Assembly: GCA_009842245.1 (NCBI GenBank)
Contig: VYFT01000083.1
Span: 1-42,463 of the forward strand
Reading direction: 5' to 3'
From: Gammaproteobacteria bacterium
Lineage (GTDB): Bacteria > Pseudomonadota > Gammaproteobacteria > Pseudomonadales > Azotimanducaceae
DNA length: 42,463 nt
Below the pieces are notes generated by a model. It was not told where the DNA came from, searched no databases, and worked only from the letters and a program-made list of their open reading frames with translations. This document shows, piece by piece, positions 1 through 9,249 of the stretch. The position numbers and the translations under genes were made by a program. Positions within the stretch are counted from its first letter, which is position 1. The number at the start of each line of letters is the position of its first letter.

Positions 1-96
1 TTATATGGTTATTTTAACAGTAATTTGTAAAAAATCTTGGTAGTTTTTTAGCGGTTTTATTTATACATAGATCGAATTCACAGCGAGCCTAGCGTG

Positions 97-102
97 TATA
101 AT
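97..102 (+). promoter_or_regulatory. candidate -10 box upstream of uvrD
   Basis: A perfect TATAAT lies about 44 bases before the uvrD start in an AT-rich leader (bases 1-145, which hold no gene). No good -35 hexamer is seen at 16-18 bases upstream, so this is a tentative call. Confidence 0.4.
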
Positions 103-145
103 TTTTATTAACCCCTTCCTTCCCTTCTACCATCGAAAAGTCGCA

Positions 146-2374
146 TTGACAATCCCACTATCCGACTACTCAGCAACCGCTGAAAACCCCATCCTTTGCG
201 ACTTAAACCAAGAACAACTGAAAGCAGTTACCGCGCCGATTTCTAATCTGCTGGTGCTCGCTGGTGCAGGCTCTGGAAAGACCAGAGTCCTAGTGCACAG
301 ATTGGCGTGGTTGATTGACCACTACCACGTAAACCCAAATGAAATTCTGGCGATGACGTTCACCAACAAAGCCGCGGGTGAAATGAAGCGTCGAACTGCG
401 AAATTACTCAACGTTTCAGTCAAGTCCATGTGGATTGGAACTTTCCATTCCATGGCTTATCGATTGTTACGACAACATCACCGTGAAGCAGGATTACCGG
501 AAAACTTCGAGATTCTGGATGCCGACGATCAGATACGCATGGTCCGACGAATTATTCGCCAGATGGATCTCACAGAACACACCAATGATGCTCGCGAGAT
601 GGCACAGTACATTAATCGTTGGAAAGACGATGGACTCCGCCCACAGGACTTAGAAAACACTATTCACGCACGCAAACGGACGCCGTATCAAATCTACATT
701 AAGTATCAAGAAAATTGTGAAAAACACGGACTAGTAGACTTTGGTGACTTGCTATTGCGTTCCCATGAGTTGTGGCTCAATCATAAAGACTTACTGGAAC
801 AATACCGATCTCGATTTCGGCACATTTTGATCGATGAATTTCAAGATACTAACCTGATACAGTATGCATGGTTAACGATGGTCGCCGGTAGCCAGAATAA
901 GGTTATGGTGGTTGGTGATGACGACCAGTCTATTTACGGCTGGCGCGGCGCACAAATAACGAACATCCGCCGGTTTGCGAGCGAGTACCCCACGGTACAG
1001 ACTATTAAACTAGAACAAAACTATCGTTCCACGCAAACTATTTTGAACGCGGCAAACGCGGTAATCAAAAACAATCCTTCGAGACTTGGGAAGACGTTAT
1101 GGACCCAAGCGGCTAATGGGGAAATGATAAAAGGCTTTAAAGCCGCGAATGGTTTTGACGAAGCTGATTTCGTTGCACAAACGTGCGAACATCTTTTGGA
1201 TACCAAGGGCTATTCCCCGAACCAAATTGCTGTACTGTATCGCAACAATTCGCAGTCTCGATTGATCGAACAGATTTTCAATCATCGTGCGATGCCGTTT
1301 ATCATTCATGGTGGAACCAGATTCTATGATCGATTGGAGGTGCGGAATGCACTTGCCTACATGCGATTGATTCAAAATCCGCACGCAAACTCCGCGTTTG
1401 AGCGCATCGTAAACGTCCCCCCACGTGGTATCGGGTCGCGAACTCTTGAGACGATACGGACAACGGCCACACAAAACAACACTTCAAATTGGGAAGCGGC
1501 CAAGCTCGCACTCGAAAACAAACTTCTACCCACCCGTGCTGATCGTGCAGTCAAGACATTTATCTCGTTGATCGAAAAGCTTATTAAGCAAAGCCGGGAT
1601 AAGTCGTTAGCTGACGTCGCGAACATTGCTGTGCGCCAATCTGGTCTGTACAAGTTCCATGAATCTGAAAGTGGTGAACTAGCGCGCATGCGGACTGAAA
1701 ACTTGGACGAACTCCTCATCGCCTGTGCTCAATTCGCAATCTTCGATACAGACATTGAACAAGATGAGGTTGATTCGGATACGGTCTTGAGAGATTTCCT
1801 AGATCGTGCGACACTTGATGCTGGCGATTATCGCAACGAAGATAACGACGCGATCAATTTAATGACTTTACATTCGGCCAAGGGGTTGGAATTTTCTGTA
1901 GTATTTGTTACCGGCTTGGAAGAAGACCTATTCCCTCACTATCTGGTGAAGAACGATCCTGATCGTGAAGAAGAGGAAAGACGGTTAGCATACGTAGGAA
2001 TCACGCGCGCGATGGAACGACTTTATGTGACCTTTGCAGATACGCGAGCGACGAGTTTCCAGCAAAGAGAGACGAAGCGCACTCCGTCTCGGTATCTCCG
2101 AGAAATTCCCACGCAATACCTGTCTTGGGTTGGCGATAATCCATATCAAAAAGAACGACCGATGACACGCGATGACATGTATGTCCGTTCCCCGATCTAT
2201 TTGAACAACACCGCACAGTATTACGGTAATTCTCGCATCACACACAAGAAGCTCGGTCCGGGACGAGTAACAAACACTCGCGGCGAGTCTGATTCCAAGC
2301 AAGTGGAAATCGAGTTCAGCGACGGATCACGTAAATGGTTTCTCGCTAGCTCACCATTTCTAGTGCAAGAGTAG
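146..2374 (+). CDS. uvrD: DNA helicase II, UvrD (superfamily 1A, 3'-5')
   Basis: ATP-dependent 3'-5' DNA helicase that removes the incised oligonucleotide in nucleotide excision repair and acts in mismatch repair; cytoplasmic. The 742-residue product is close to the usual 720-740. It has the Q-motif region (NQEQLKAV, residues 21-28), Walker A AGSGKT (41-46), Walker B DEFQD (230-234), the DDDQSIYGWRGA motif, the QNYRS motif, a C-terminal VYVGITRAMERL-like motif (here AYVGITRAMERL) and the UvrD-type C-terminal tail (KLGPGRV). The start is a TTG; no ATG lies in frame upstream and the next residues fit the family start, but no strong ribosome binding site is seen. It is followed after about 100 bases by a TRAP binding-protein gene on the same strand. 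Identification is firm; Rep is less likely because of the C-terminal tail. Confidence 0.95.
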   Translation: MTIPLSDYSATAENPILCDLNQEQLKAVTAPISNLLVLAGAGSGKTRVLVHRLAWLIDHYHVNPNEILAMTFTNKAAGEMKRRTAKLLNVSVKSMWIGTFHSMAYRLLRQHHREAGLPENFEILDADDQIRMVRRIIRQMDLTEHTNDAREMAQYINRWKDDGLRPQDLENTIHARKRTPYQIYIKYQENCEKHGLVDFGDLLLRSHELWLNHKDLLEQYRSRFRHILIDEFQDTNLIQYAWLTMVAGSQNKVMVVGDDDQSIYGWRGAQITNIRRFASEYPTVQTIKLEQNYRSTQTILNAANAVIKNNPSRLGKTLWTQAANGEMIKGFKAANGFDEADFVAQTCEHLLDTKGYSPNQIAVLYRNNSQSRLIEQIFNHRAMPFIIHGGTRFYDRLEVRNALAYMRLIQNPHANSAFERIVNVPPRGIGSRTLETIRTTATQNNTSNWEAAKLALENKLLPTRADRAVKTFISLIEKLIKQSRDKSLADVANIAVRQSGLYKFHESESGELARMRTENLDELLIACAQFAIFDTDIEQDEVDSDTVLRDFLDRATLDAGDYRNEDNDAINLMTLHSAKGLEFSVVFVTGLEEDLFPHYLVKNDPDREEEERRLAYVGITRAMERLYVTFADTRATSFQQRETKRTPSRYLREIPTQYLSWVGDNPYQKERPMTRDDMYVRSPIYLNNTAQYYGNSRITHKKLGPGRVTNTRGESDSKQVEIEFSDGSRKWFLASSPFLVQE

Positions 2375-2472
2375 CTAGAGTACTCCACATCTAAGACGCG
2401 ATGAAGACCTACCTACGAATTCGTAACGGTAGACGATTCACCCTTATTGACTAAACGAGGAGGTTCTTTTCG

Positions 2473-3636
2473 TTGAACACGAACTCAGACAGTAGCTCAA
2501 ACAACAAAAAACGAGTCTATGGGATTGCTATTTCAATCTCTTTAGTTGTTGGTATCTTTGGTGCGACCGCAGGCTACCTATTCGGAAATATGACCAAAAC
2601 AGCCGTTATTGAAATCCCGTTACCAACTCCCACGACATCTCAGGAAACCTTTGAGTGGAAGATGGTCACGACTTGGCCCAAAAACTTACCGGCCATAGGA
2701 GTCGCGCCGGAGAGATTTGCTGAATTGGTCGAAACCATGTCAAATGGTCGATTGACCATTAAGGTTTACGGCGCGAACGAACTCGTCGGCGCACGGGAAG
2801 TGTTTGATGCGGTATCAAACGGAGCCGCGCAAATGGGACATGGAGCAGCATATTACTGGGAGGGCAAGGCACCAGCCGCGGTACTATTCACTACGGTTCC
2901 CTTTGGCATGACCGCACAGGAAATGAATGCTTGGATTTCTTATGGAGGTGGATTAGAGTTGTGGCGTGAACTCTATGAGCCATTCAACGTTATCCCGATG
3001 GCGTGCGGCAACTCAGGAGTACAAATGGGTGGTTGGTTCAACGTCGAAATCAATACTCTAGCCGATCTCAGGGGGCTCGTCATGCGTATTCCCGGATTGG
3101 CAGGTGAAGTGATGCAACGAGCTGGTGCAGCGCCAACGACAATGCCCGCATCCGAACTCTACACGGCCTTACAAAGCGGCACAATTGATGCAACCGAGTG
3201 GGTTGGTCCGTACAACGACTTAGCGTTAGGTTTTCATGACATCGCCAAGTACTACTACTACCCTGGGTGGCACGAACCCGGTGCTACTATCGAGCTCATT
3301 GTCAATGAGGAAGCGTTCGTACAATTACCTGACGATTTGCAGACGATCGTCGAAGTAGCTTCGCGCGCAATCAACCAAGATATGCTTGATGAATTTATGG
3401 CGCGCAACAACGCGGCACTTAAAACTCTTGTGGAAGAACACAATGTTGAATTGCGTCGCTTGCCCGACGAAGTTTTGCAGAGATTGAAGGAACTTTCCAT
3501 GGAAGTCATGGACGAACTTGCTAATAAAGATCCAATGGCTAAAAGAATAGTAACTTCTTATCGTGAATTTCAATCCGAAGTCAGTCAATGGACCGCAATT
3601 GCCGAAGAAGCCTACCTACGCGCGCGTGACCTTTAA
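2473..3636 (+). CDS. TRAP transporter substrate-binding protein, TakP-like
   Basis: Extracytoplasmic solute receptor of a TRAP transporter, which delivers an organic acid to the DctQ/DctM permease. The TTG start follows a perfect AGGAGG at 2458-2463, nine bases away. Residues about 17-42 form one hydrophobic segment (signal peptide or membrane anchor), then comes a DctP fold with FEWKMVTTWPK near the start of the mature domain, GVQMGGWF, MRIPGL and ATEWVGPYND. These resemble the family of TakP, which binds 2-oxoacids, so a pyruvate-like ligand is plausible but not shown. The 387-residue length fits. The lipoprotein gene that follows starts inside its last codons. The permease genes lie nearby but point the other way. 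Confidence 0.88.
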   Translation: MNTNSDSSSNNKKRVYGIAISISLVVGIFGATAGYLFGNMTKTAVIEIPLPTPTTSQETFEWKMVTTWPKNLPAIGVAPERFAELVETMSNGRLTIKVYGANELVGAREVFDAVSNGAAQMGHGAAYYWEGKAPAAVLFTTVPFGMTAQEMNAWISYGGGLELWRELYEPFNVIPMACGNSGVQMGGWFNVEINTLADLRGLVMRIPGLAGEVMQRAGAAPTTMPASELYTALQSGTIDATEWVGPYNDLALGFHDIAKYYYYPGWHEPGATIELIVNEEAFVQLPDDLQTIVEVASRAINQDMLDEFMARNNAALKTLVEEHNVELRRLPDEVLQRLKELSMEVMDELANKDPMAKRIVTSYREFQSEVSQWTAIAEEAYLRARDL

Positions 3637-4216
3637 AGCACGAATCACGCTAGTACTGTTAGTCGGCGGCTTAGTTCTAGCTGGATGTGCCTCTGCACCG
3701 TGGTATACGCGTGCATCAGATCACTTTGGTCAAACCTACCGAACTCGCGTGGCAGCCACCGATACCGATATATTCTTCGGACCAACCTTCAATCTGTATG
3801 GGCAATTTGAGCATGAAAGTATTTGGGTCGGGTTGCAGAAAGAATCGGAATTACCGCACCTACAGTTGAAAGTTCAAACTACGCTTAGCAACGGTGGTGG
3901 TCATCCATTTCAATACGCAGAAACCGGCACAAAGACTCTTGACTTTCTAAATGTTGCACTGAGTACTCACGACGCCATTCAAAACGATCTCACCCCGATA
4001 AAGATGACAGTCCAACGATTCACGGTTCGTATTCCAATCGATTTAGCTAATAGTGCCGCTTGTGATAACAAGGACTTTGTGATCCAACTGTCCGGCGCAA
4101 AAAAAGAAAATTTCGATCTTCAATTACCCAGCGCGATGCTTCAGGGCTTTCTTGGAAAAGTTAAACAAAGTGGTGAAGAGGGAATTGAAGGCGATTGCTT
4201 TGATCAGTTCCTATAA
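3626..4216 (+). CDS. putative outer-membrane lipoprotein of unknown function
   Basis: I do not recognise the family. A GTG start at 3626 overlaps the end of the TRAP binding-protein gene by 11 bases and gives a 196-residue product with a short basic N-terminus (VTFKAR), a hydrophobic stretch and a lipobox LAGC at residues 17-20, a clear signal peptidase II site. The residue after the cysteine is Ala, so outer-membrane sorting is expected. A longer in-frame start at 3563 would put 21 non-hydrophobic residues before the signal peptide and overlap its neighbour by 74 bases, so I rejected it. The mature part is mostly polar with no repeats. The overlap suggests translational coupling to the TRAP receptor. 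Confidence 0.72.
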   Translation: MTFKARITLVLLVGGLVLAGCASAPWYTRASDHFGQTYRTRVAATDTDIFFGPTFNLYGQFEHESIWVGLQKESELPHLQLKVQTTLSNGGGHPFQYAETGTKTLDFLNVALSTHDAIQNDLTPIKMTVQRFTVRIPIDLANSAACDNKDFVIQLSGAKKENFDLQLPSAMLQGFLGKVKQSGEEGIEGDCFDQFL

Positions 4217-4227
4217 CTCTTCCTAGC

Positions 4228-5586
4228 CTAGCGCAACCCCGGTAACCAAGTAGCAATCTGGGGTACGAACGCGAGCAAGAGTAGCACCAACAGTTGCAAC
4301 GCAACAAATGGTACGACACCGCGGTAGATGTCTACGGTTTGTATGCTAGAAGGGGCTACGCCGCGGAGGTAAAACAGCGCAAATCCAAACGGTGGAGTTA
4401 GAAACGAGGTTTGGAGATTCACGGCGATCATAACGCCTAGCCAAACTGGATCGATCCCGGTCGCAAGTAGTGCTGGTCCGACGATAGGGATTACAACGTA
4501 AGTGATTTCGATAAAGTCCAAAACGAAACCAAGCACAAAGATTGTGACCATGACTACGAGCATCGCTGTTAGCGCACCACCGGGAAGATCGTTGAAAAAC
4601 TGGGTAATTAGCTCGTCCCCGCCATAGCCTCGAAAAACTAACGCGAAAAACGACGCTCCGATGAGAATGAAGAATACCATCGAAGTAGTCTTGAGCGTAG
4701 AGATCGCTATTTCTTGCAAGATCTCCCTGTTCAGCGTTCGGTAAGCAAAGGCGAGAATAAGAGCACCTACCGCGCCCACTCCAGAAGCTTCAGTTGGGGT
4801 CGCTAACCCCATCAATATCGATCCCAAAACTGCTACGATGAGTAAGATTGGGGGTACCAGATTCAACAACAATTTCGGGTCGAGCGGCGCACTTTTAGAT
4901 GTGTCAGCTGGTGCATGACTGGGTTGTAAGAACGACCTTAGCAAAACGTAGCCTGCGTAGAGAAGTACAAGTATGAGTCCTGGTAATAAAGCGCCAGCGA
5001 ATAGATCTCCTACTGAAACTGCTTTTGGCGAAAACACTCCTTGCTGTAGCTGTGCTTGCTGGTAGGCGTTCGTCAGCACGTCGCCGATCAAAACAAGCGC
5101 AATAGAGGGCGGAATAATTTGTCCAAGAGTTCCCGTGGCCGCAATCGTTCCGGTTGCCAGACCATGGTCATACCCTTTCTTGATCATTAACGGCAACGAG
5201 AGTAAGGCCAGAGTCACTACAGTTGCGCCAACAATTCCAGTACTGGCAGCCATCAACATTCCCACGAGTACTACGGCTAGACCGAGCCCGCCAGGCAGAT
5301 TTCCGACTAATCGCGACATAGTTTCGAGAAGATCGCGTGCGATGTTTGTCTTTTCGAGGGTAACACCCATCAAGATAAACAAAGGTACTGCGATTAAGAC
5401 TTCATTCGTCATCGTACCAAACATTCGATTCGGTAAGAACCCCAAGTCACTAGGATGGAACACACCTAAAAGTACTCCGCTGAATGCAAACAGCAATGAG
5501 ACTCCCGCTAAGACTAGCGCGACTGGATATCCTGACAGTAAGAACAGGAAGACCACTACAAACATCAAGAGAGGGATTAGTTCCAC
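4228..5586 (-). CDS. dctM: TRAP transporter large permease, DctM family
   Basis: Large inner-membrane subunit of the TRAP transporter, which couples sodium entry to solute uptake. The 452-residue product is almost entirely hydrophobic, with about twelve membrane segments and DctM hallmarks: the GYPVALVLAGVS start, IPLFILMG-like AVPLFILMGVTLE, GTLGQIIPPSIALVLIG and the TSFLTPPFGFALFYL motif near the C-terminus. It starts at GTG, one base after the TAA of dctQ, so the two form an operon. It converges with the lipoprotein gene, with only 11 bases between the stops. An internal loop of about 25 polar residues (around 218-242) is a normal family feature. Confidence 0.93.
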   Translation of the reverse strand: MELIPLLMFVVVFLFLLSGYPVALVLAGVSLLFAFSGVLLGVFHPSDLGFLPNRMFGTMTNEVLIAVPLFILMGVTLEKTNIARDLLETMSRLVGNLPGGLGLAVVLVGMLMAASTGIVGATVVTLALLSLPLMIKKGYDHGLATGTIAATGTLGQIIPPSIALVLIGDVLTNAYQQAQLQQGVFSPKAVSVGDLFAGALLPGLILVLLYAGYVLLRSFLQPSHAPADTSKSAPLDPKLLLNLVPPILLIVAVLGSILMGLATPTEASGVGAVGALILAFAYRTLNREILQEIAISTLKTTSMVFFILIGASFFALVFRGYGGDELITQFFNDLPGGALTAMLVVMVTIFVLGFVLDFIEITYVVIPIVGPALLATGIDPVWLGVMIAVNLQTSFLTPPFGFALFYLRGVAPSSIQTVDIYRGVVPFVALQLLVLLLLAFVPQIATWLPGLR

Positions 5587-5587
5587 G

Positions 5588-6064
5588 TTAATCGCCCCGT
5601 ACCTCTTTGATGTACTTGCGAAGGTCTAACAGGGATTGCATAACTAGGAGCAAAGCTGACACTGGTATGACGGTCTTCAGCAAATAAACCGCGGGAATAC
5701 CTCTGACTTCTGCTGAACGCTCCAAAATCTTCCATGAGTCCAGCACGTAGTCGAGGCTACCAATTCCGATAGTACATGCGACGGGAATGAGGAAGATCAA
5801 GTGCCCCACTAAGTTGATGCGCGCTCGGTTCTTTTCGTCCAAGCGACTATAGAGCAAGTCGACGCGGACGTGTGCGTCATGCCTGAGAGTGTAGGAGAGA
5901 CCAAACATGAACACGAGCCCGTGCATGTACGCTACGAGTTCCTGTTGAAACACAGTACCAAGTCCGAACAGGTATCGCATTACCACTACCACAACCGTCA
6001 GTCCCGCCATCAAATAAACGAGCCACGACACCCATCTCCCAAGTAAGTCCAAGAATTTTTGCAT
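5588..6064 (-). CDS. dctQ: TRAP transporter small permease, DctQ family
   Basis: Small four-helix subunit of the TRAP transporter, required with DctM for uptake. The 158 residues show four hydrophobic segments (about 15-32, 45-60, 85-105, 125-145) and the family pattern VRVDLLYSRL after the second helix. It lies directly upstream of dctM, one base apart. Its own upstream neighbour is ubiA, 23 bases away on the same strand, so read-through from ubiA is possible. Confidence 0.9.
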   Translation of the reverse strand: MQKFLDLLGRWVSWLVYLMAGLTVVVVVMRYLFGLGTVFQQELVAYMHGLVFMFGLSYTLRHDAHVRVDLLYSRLDEKNRARINLVGHLIFLIPVACTIGIGSLDYVLDSWKILERSAEVRGIPAVYLLKTVIPVSALLLVMQSLLDLRKYIKEVRGD

Positions 6065-6087
6065 CAGTTGGGTACGGACTTGGTTGA

Positions 6088-6957
6088 CTAGAACATTAAA
6101 TAGTCTGGGGGATATTCACAAACTACACCAAAGAATAACACGAACCCCACCCATGCGTTATTTTTGAAAGCGATGAAGTATTTCTCTCGCTCACGTTTTT
6201 GAAGCAAGAGCCACTGGTATACGAAGAAGCCGCTGGCGACGATGACACCGCCCCAATAGAACCAGCGAAAGTCCGCTACCAACCCAATAACAATCGCTAC
6301 TATCACTACTGCAATTTCAAGTACAACCACGGTCAGCAAATCGAGTTTTCCGAAGAATATAGCTGTGGATTTCAATCCAAGCTTGAGATCGTCATCACGA
6401 TCAACCATTGCGTACTCCGTGTCATAGGCAACGATCCACAACAAACTGAGGAAGAACAGTAGCCAGACTTCCATGGTAACATACTTGACGACGGCTGTGC
6501 TTGCCATGAGGATACCCCAACTGAACGCGACACCCAGTACAACTTGAGGAACGGGAATAATCCGTTTCATAAGTGGATAGATGCACGCAAGTGGGATCGC
6601 GAGCAGAGCAAGAATCTGCGTCTCGAGATTGAGCCGAAGTATGAGCAAACCGCCCAGAGCGATCAAGACAGCCATGCAAATCAATGCTTGCAGTACTGTT
6701 AAACGCCCATCGGTTAGCGGTCGATTCTTTGTCCTGGCAACGTGGCGATCAAACTTTCGATCCAAAATGTCGTTGATCACGCAACCCATCGCGCGTGCGA
6801 TGAACGTACCAACTACAAAAATTACACAAAGTTCAATTTTCGGAAAATCGCGAGAGGCGAGCCACAACGCAGTTAACGTGGGCCAGAGAAGTAAAAACGT
6901 ACCAATAGGTTTGTCAAGACGCATGAGCTCCCAATACGCTCGAAACGGCTCATTCAC
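6088..6957 (-). CDS. ubiA: 4-hydroxybenzoate polyprenyltransferase
   Basis: Membrane enzyme that prenylates 4-hydroxybenzoate, the second step of ubiquinone synthesis. The 289-residue product has the two aspartate-rich metal/prenyl-diphosphate motifs: NDILDRKFD near residue 70 and DTEYAMVDRDDD near 190, both in conserved family contexts, separated by about eight or nine membrane helices. The N-terminus (YWELMRLDKPIGTFLLLWPT) is the standard UbiA start. No ubiC (chorismate lyase) is adjacent, although it often is in gammaproteobacteria. It diverges from the rubredoxin gene across an 87-base spacer that should contain both promoters. Confidence 0.95.
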   Translation of the reverse strand: MNEPFRAYWELMRLDKPIGTFLLLWPTLTALWLASRDFPKIELCVIFVVGTFIARAMGCVINDILDRKFDRHVARTKNRPLTDGRLTVLQALICMAVLIALGGLLILRLNLETQILALLAIPLACIYPLMKRIIPVPQVVLGVAFSWGILMASTAVVKYVTMEVWLLFFLSLLWIVAYDTEYAMVDRDDDLKLGLKSTAIFFGKLDLLTVVVLEIAVVIVAIVIGLVADFRWFYWGGVIVASGFFVYQWLLLQKREREKYFIAFKNNAWVGFVLFFGVVCEYPPDYLMF

Positions 6958-7044
6958 TTGTACAATTCTCGACCGCAGTTCATACTGTAGTGTATCATTT
7001 TGTCGACCGAAACATATTTACTATCAAATTTAATCATCTAGTTC

Positions 7045-7209
7045 ATGCGAAAATGGCAGTGCATAGTTTGCGGGTGGATTTATGACGAAGCCCTCGGATT
7101 TGAGGAAGAAGGGATACTTCCGGGAACTTCCTGGACCGATGTGCCTGCCGAATTTTGTTGTCCCGAATGTGGTGTGGGTAAAGACGACTTTGAGATGATT
7201 GAGGTTTGA
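7045..7209 (+). CDS. rubredoxin
   Basis: Small iron-sulfur electron carrier holding one Fe in four cysteines. The 54-residue product has the two canonical knuckles, CIVCG (residues 6-10) and CPECG (39-43), plus the aromatic and acidic residues typical of the family (WIYDEALG, PGTSWTDVP, GKDDFEMIEV). There is an extra cysteine at position 38, next to the second knuckle. It is too short for a 60-residue cut-off and is easily missed. The gene sits between ubiA (divergent) and recG (convergent, six bases between the stops), as rubredoxin genes do near ubiA in pseudomonads and relatives. Its redox partner is not in the window. Confidence 0.93.
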   Translation: MRKWQCIVCGWIYDEALGFEEEGILPGTSWTDVPAEFCCPECGVGKDDFEMIEV

Positions 7210-7215
7210 AGTGCT

Positions 7216-9246
7216 CTAGACGGACGCGTAATCACTCTCTATCGGGGACCAGGTATCGATAATCTTGCCGGCGAGTTCTGGCTCTTTCGCAATGAGCTGA
7301 GCCCCCACCGTGTTGACTTCCTCGAGTAAATCACGGTCATGCGCTAGACTAGCCACCCTGAAGTTTTCGGTCCCCGATTGTTTCGTACCAAATACTTCTC
7401 CCCATCCACGTAGTTGCAGATCTAAATCTGCAAGTTCAAATCCATCTTGGCTCTCTCGAAGTCGTACTAACCGTTGACGCTGAGTGTCCGACAAAGGATT
7501 AGTGTAATTTAGCATACAGAAACTAGCATCCGCGCCACGTCCTACCCGTCCGCGTAATTGATGTAGTTGAGCGAGACCCATGTTGCTGGAGTTGTCTACG
7601 ACGATGAGAGTCGCGTTAGGTACATCCACCCCGACTTCAATGACAGTGGTCGCGACCAATACATCAATCTTCCGGTCCCGAAAGTCGTGCATCGTAGCGT
7701 GTTTTTCTTGGGTCTTCATCTGACCATGGACATGACCGACTCGAACTGAAGATATTTTCATTGCAAGCTCTTTCAGCACGTCTTCAGTTCCAATGAGCTC
7801 TTGCTCATCATTCTCACTCTCTTCGATAGCAGCGCACACCCAATATGCTTGTTGCCCTCTCTCGACATGACGACGAACCGCTTCAATTACTTCTGCACGA
7901 TGTTTATCGCTATGCAGCGTTGTCGTAATGGACTGTCGACCTGGGGGTAGTTCGGTGATACGCGAGACATCCATGTCTGCAAATAGATATAACGCCAGTG
8001 TACGTGGTATTGGAGTTGCCGTCATGATGAGTTGATGAGGGAGATTCCCTTTATCTCGTAGCAACATTCGCTGATGCACACCGAACCGTTGTTGTTCGTC
8101 GATGATAGTGAGACCTAACTGATTGAAGTGGATCGAATCCTGAAACAATGCATGGGTTCCCACCACCACAAGATCATCGCCCGAAGCGATCGCTTTCTGC
8201 CGTGCTCGACGTGTAGGCGCAGGCATTCGACCCGTAACCAAACCGACTTTAATCCCCAAAGGATCTAACCACTCCGAAAGAGTCTGGTAATGCTGTTCCG
8301 CGAGCAGTTCTGTTGGTGCCATAAACGCGGTTTGTACACCGTTTTCGGCAGCACGCAAGATACACAGGGTAGCGACTACCGTTTTGCCCGAGCCAACATC
8401 TCCCTGTAGTAATCTCAGCATCGGTCGAGTCGAGCTCATATCCGCCAAAATCTCTCGAGCCACTGTTTCTTGCGATTTGGTAAGCTGAAATCCCAACGAA
8501 TCTAAGAAGTCGCGTATCAAATGAGATTTACGATCCAGGATGCGAGTTGTAAAGGTTTTGTGTTGCAATCGACGACGTTGTTGTAATAGGTAATAAGCCA
8601 GCAGTTCATCAAATGCTACCCGTCGGCGAGGGCCCTTTCGGACCACGTCCGCCGATGACATTTCCGGGTTGTGGCAACGTTGGAGCGCGTCGGCTAAAGT
8701 CATGTCAAAGTGTGCGAACTTCGGAAGTAAATTTACTTCTTGGATGGTCTTTGGGATTAGTGAGCGTATATGTTTGCTCGTCAAACCCTTCGTCGCGTAA
8801 TACACTGGGACAAACTCCGGTTCTGGTGGTCCGGGGTCTGCGTTGAATGTTTTGAAATCAGGGTGTATCATCGATTTGTGTCGATACTCTCCCCACAGTT
8901 GTCCGTAAGCTCGCACCCAAACACCTTTCTGGAATACCGCAATCCAACGCGGGCGGTAGTTGAAGAAGCGTAGGGTGAGCACACCACCGCTCTCGTCTGA
9001 GAGTTCAACCTGCGCACTCGAACGTCCTTTGGTTTGTTTCAATGCCACATCCTGTACAACTCCTTGAACGTAGTAGTACTCTTTGGGTATGCGCAACTCA
9101 TCCAGTGGCGTAACTACGCTCCGGTCTTCATATCTGTGAGGTAAGTGCAGAACTAAATCTAATTTAGTTCGGATGTTTAGTCGAGCAAGTTTTTTTGTGG
9201 TATCAGAACCTACTCCGCGTATTGTGGAGACCGGTTCGGAGGGCAT
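7216..9246 (-). CDS. recG: ATP-dependent DNA helicase RecG
   Basis: Branch-migrating helicase that regresses stalled forks and processes Holliday junctions. The 676 residues (usual about 690) comprise an N-terminal wedge/OB domain (residues about 1-160) and two helicase domains. Visible motifs are Walker A GDVGSGKT, motif Ib APTELLAEQHY, DEQQ in place of the more usual DEQH (IIDEQQRFGVHQR), the TATPIPRTLAL motif, VATTVIEVGVDVPNA and QLRGRVGRG. It follows ridA by three bases on the same strand and is the last gene of the rpoZ-spoT-ridA-recG run. Confidence 0.96.
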   Translation of the reverse strand: MPSEPVSTIRGVGSDTTKKLARLNIRTKLDLVLHLPHRYEDRSVVTPLDELRIPKEYYYVQGVVQDVALKQTKGRSSAQVELSDESGGVLTLRFFNYRPRWIAVFQKGVWVRAYGQLWGEYRHKSMIHPDFKTFNADPGPPEPEFVPVYYATKGLTSKHIRSLIPKTIQEVNLLPKFAHFDMTLADALQRCHNPEMSSADVVRKGPRRRVAFDELLAYYLLQQRRRLQHKTFTTRILDRKSHLIRDFLDSLGFQLTKSQETVAREILADMSSTRPMLRLLQGDVGSGKTVVATLCILRAAENGVQTAFMAPTELLAEQHYQTLSEWLDPLGIKVGLVTGRMPAPTRRARQKAIASGDDLVVVGTHALFQDSIHFNQLGLTIIDEQQRFGVHQRMLLRDKGNLPHQLIMTATPIPRTLALYLFADMDVSRITELPPGRQSITTTLHSDKHRAEVIEAVRRHVERGQQAYWVCAAIEESENDEQELIGTEDVLKELAMKISSVRVGHVHGQMKTQEKHATMHDFRDRKIDVLVATTVIEVGVDVPNATLIVVDNSSNMGLAQLHQLRGRVGRGADASFCMLNYTNPLSDTQRQRLVRLRESQDGFELADLDLQLRGWGEVFGTKQSGTENFRVASLAHDRDLLEEVNTVGAQLIAKEPELAGKIIDTWSPIESDYASV

Positions 9247-9249
9247 TGA

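Noticed and set aside
3563-3625. Longer start for the lipoprotein gene
   Set aside because: It would add 21 polar residues before a good signal peptide with lipobox and overlap the TRAP receptor gene by 74 bases.
5135-5629. 164-codon plus-strand ORF opposite dctM
   Set aside because: It is a shadow of the hydrophobic dctM frame, with low-complexity Thr/Pro-rich sequence and no family match.
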